Origin: Parerythrobacter lacustris
GTDB lineage: Bacteria > Pseudomonadota > Alphaproteobacteria > Sphingomonadales > Sphingomonadaceae
DNA length: 64,000 bases
Direction: 5' to 3'
Assembly (NCBI RefSeq): GCF_024626475.1
Contig: NZ_JANKHH010000008.1
Location: 44,358 to 108,357, forward strand
Under the pieces are notes generated by a model. That model was given only the letters and a program-made list of their open reading frames with translations, was not told where the DNA came from and did no database searches. The position numbers and the translations under genes are program-made. Below are positions 62,173-64,000 of this stretch, piece by piece (within the stretch, counting starts at the first letter, position 1; the number at the start of each line of letters is the position of its first letter).

Positions 62173-64000
62173 TCAGAAGAGATTGTCGCGCCGCCTGGCG
62201 ATATCGTCCGGGCTGGTCAGGTCGAGCTGCTGGCCGTTTTTGACGAAATTGTCGGCATAGACCCACAGGTAATTCAGTTTCTCCTCCTTGGGCATCGGCG
62301 GTTCCGGCTGGACCAGCTTCTTCACGCGGAAGCCGATCCGTGCCAGCTCGATGTGGTTCTCCTTGAACAGCAACCTGTGACCGAGAAAGCCGTAGACCCA
62401 CACGCCGAATTCGAACCGGGTGTTGTGATGTCCGGCGGTGCGCATGTGCAACAGCCGGTTGTTGCGCACCAGCAGCCGGTCGACATTGCCGACATATATA
62501 CCCTGCAACCACTTCACGTCGTTGCCCGGAGTGGTCAGTTCGCACAGATTGTCTTCGATCACCACGTCGCCGATAATAAAGGACTTCCGCTCGAAACTAA
62601 TCGCAACCCGGATCGCGGTGTTGAACCCGCGGATGATGTTGCCCGACACGCGCGCCGAATCGAGGCGCCTTCCCGCGCAGACGATGGCCTGGAACGCCAT
62701 CGGATCGCGTTGCTTGGTGTTGGCGGCGAACCAACCGTTGAAATCGCGGAAATTGGTCCGCGCCATCGTTCCGTCGAGCAGCATGCGGCCGGCGTTCGTG
62801 ACATACTCGGCAAGGTTCTGGCTCTTGTCGAATGGCTTCGTTTCCTCCGCGCGCGCGATGATCCGGCTCCATTCCGTGTCGCGGACGGGCGAATTGAAGG
62901 CGACGCTTTGCCCGTCCTTCTCGATCAGCACATTGCGCTCGCCGCGCACGCTCGCGCGGCGTGAAGCGACGCCGATCTCGCGCAGCGTGAGCATTTTGCG
63001 GCGGGTTTCCTTCTCCACCCCCACCGGGTTGCCGTTGCCGAGCGCACGCATCCCTTCCTCGAAACTGGGCAGGAGTTCGGGCTTTTCGACCGCCGTATCG
63101 AACAACGACTTCACATATTTGCGCAAGCTATCCTCGCTGGTTGCCGCATCGGGAGGAGGCGGTTCCTTTCGGGTCATCCGGTCCCATTCGGATTGTGGCA
63201 CCGCACTCATGAAGGTGAAGGCGAGATCACCCGCGCGAATCTCGCGCACATCGTTGCCCAGCACCGCGCGGCCCGAGGTGATCCGGGCGACCAGCGTCCC
63301 AAGCAACAGATCACGCCGCTTGGGGGGCAGCTTGTCGCTGGCGAGTTCGAAATCGGATCGCAGCGGCTGGACCGTCAGGGTGTTGTCGGCAACCAGACAA
63401 TCGATCGCGTCGCTGACCAGAATCCCTTCCTGCATGAAGCCCACTTCGCAGCGGCAATTCACGATCCGCACGCGTGCCATCGGCGTGTCCTTCTCGTCGT
63501 CGGGCAAGGGCCGGACGGTCAGCGCGGTGCGTCGCGTCTCGTTGTCGGGCGCGCAAGCGAAGTCGCACTCGGCAATGTCGACCAGATCGACGCCGCTCAC
63601 GGTCAGCGCGCCCAACCGGTGGTCGGATTGCGCTTCGTCCGCCATGTCGCCGCGCAAGGCGAGCGAGCGGACCGACAGGCCGCGCACGACGAGGCTGTTG
63701 CACTTTGCGACTTCGAGCGCGCACTCGCTCTTGGTCGCGACGATCCGCACGCCGTCGCCACTACCGTTGATCTTGACGTGGCCGAGGCCGGAGAGCTGCA
63801 CGGTCGTTTCGGTGGTATAAGTGCCGGGCGCGAAGCAGATGCTGACATCGGTTCCGGCAGGAATGGCGGCGAGCACCTTGGCCCAATCATTCGCCGGGGT
63901 GATGACATGCGTCTCGCATCCGCCATGCTGGATGCGCGCAAGCTGCTCGATCGCATCCTGCACCGTAAGCGCACCGGCCAGTTCGGGCGTTGCCGAAGGA
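62173..64000 (-). CDS. Right-handed beta-helix repeat protein, 5' end beyond window
   Basis: At least 608 codons; the frame continues past base 64000, so the start lies outside, and a GTG at 63963 is not the real start because preceding codons (ELAGALTVQDAIEQLARI) look like protein. Repeats of about 20-25 residues, rich in Val/Ile/Asn, such as VKINGSGDGVRIVA, SLVVRGLSVRSLALRG and DNLCELTTPGNDV, with short turns, indicate a parallel beta-helix like pectate lyases or tail-spike proteins. No signal peptide is visible. It may be a carbohydrate-active or phage-like adhesin protein. The C terminus is Pro/Glu-rich. Confidence 0.75.
   Translation of the reverse strand, partial: PSATPELAGALTVQDAIEQLARIQHGGCETHVITPANDWAKVLAAIPAGTDVSICFAPGTYTTETTVQLSGLGHVKINGSGDGVRIVATKSECALEVAKCNSLVVRGLSVRSLALRGDMADEAQSDHRLGALTVSGVDLVDIAECDFACAPDNETRRTALTVRPLPDDEKDTPMARVRIVNCRCEVGFMQEGILVSDAIDCLVADNTLTVQPLRSDFELASDKLPPKRRDLLLGTLVARITSGRAVLGNDVREIRAGDLAFTFMSAVPQSEWDRMTRKEPPPPDAATSEDSLRKYVKSLFDTAVEKPELLPSFEEGMRALGNGNPVGVEKETRRKMLTLREIGVASRRASVRGERNVLIEKDGQSVAFNSPVRDTEWSRIIARAEETKPFDKSQNLAEYVTNAGRMLLDGTMARTNFRDFNGWFAANTKQRDPMAFQAIVCAGRRLDSARVSGNIIRGFNTAIRVAISFERKSFIIGDVVIEDNLCELTTPGNDVKWLQGIYVGNVDRLLVRNNRLLHMRTAGHHNTRFEFGVWVYGFLGHRLLFKENHIELARIGFRVKKLVQPEPPMPKEEKLNYLWVYADNFVKNGQQLDLTSPDDIARRRDNLF

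Noticed and set aside
61841-62260. 139-codon plus-strand frame across the E1 start
   Set aside because: It crosses the E1 and beta-helix genes' ends, has no ribosome site and an unconvincing composition.

Overview
The window is GC-rich, densely coding DNA from an alphaproteobacterium. An assignment to Sphingomonadales, probably the Erythrobacter/Porphyrobacter group, is inferred from gene content: short ferrochelatase, DUF1674 (SDHAF4-like) and NDUFA12 proteins, an Oar-like TonB-dependent receptor, TelA/XpaC pair, tRNA-Trp near secE-nusG-rplK-rplA, and GCGAAGGCGGG-type palindromic repeats. No replication origin, rRNA operon, prophage, complete transposon or CRISPR array was found.

Layout. 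1-9171: mainly detoxification and envelope genes (prolyl-tRNA editing protein, two VOC proteins, glutathione-dependent formaldehyde dehydrogenase with a coupled cupin, succinate-semialdehyde dehydrogenase, GST, MsrB, PBP1A). 9378-14100: envelope protein quality control (DegP-like protease, HflC, HflK) and the divergent Fe-S carrier Mrp/ApbC. 14103-20384: molybdopterin dehydrogenase large subunit overlapping hemH, a cytochrome P450 behind a clear operator-like palindrome, SDHAF4-like factor, RsmB. 20555-26489: a 401-aa orphan protein, MsrA with a coupled unknown protein, secreted methyltransferase-like protein, SIMPL lipoprotein, AguB and FolK. 26537-28147: tRNA-Lys followed by about 1.5 kb of scar-like DNA ending in 21-22 bp direct repeats. 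28148-38274: queuosine-precursor and nucleoside transporters, an Fe(II)/2OG oxygenase, the large TonB-dependent receptor, a TonB-like protein, ManC-ManA and DUF2721. 38156-48421: an HTH protein whose frame runs through a palindromic repeat, an AT-rich orphan CobT-type VWA protein, a PHA-family/XpaC/TelA operon, DUF389, an AT-rich PIN-like gene, a fatty acyl-AMP ligase, RecX, DUF192 and NDUFA12. 48424-55191: DUF2155 and Aat genes with antisense-overlapping tails, tRNA-Trp, a restriction-modification insert, then secE-nusG-rplK-rplA. 55255-64000: CelD-type acetyltransferase, CinA-like protein, an unusual operon of TPP-dependent E1, FabD-like acyltransferase and Baeyer-Villiger-type monooxygenase, and a partial beta-helix protein.

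Working together: the first 7 kb handles aldehydes and oxidised methionine; MsrA and MsrB are both present but unlinked. The translation block at 53-55 kb is standard core machinery. Accessory DNA appears as five short inserts of lower GC (about 20.4-21.8, 26.6-28.1, 39.0-40.1, 44.1-45.0 and 49.8-52.1 kb), two of them directly 3' of tRNA genes. The best candidates for something undescribed are the E1/acyltransferase/monooxygenase operon, whose acyltransferase has Met where FabD has its malonyl-binding Arg, the orphan CobT-like VWA gene, and the orphan protein at 20.5 kb. All coordinates, starts and domain calls come from reading the sequence; no database search was run.
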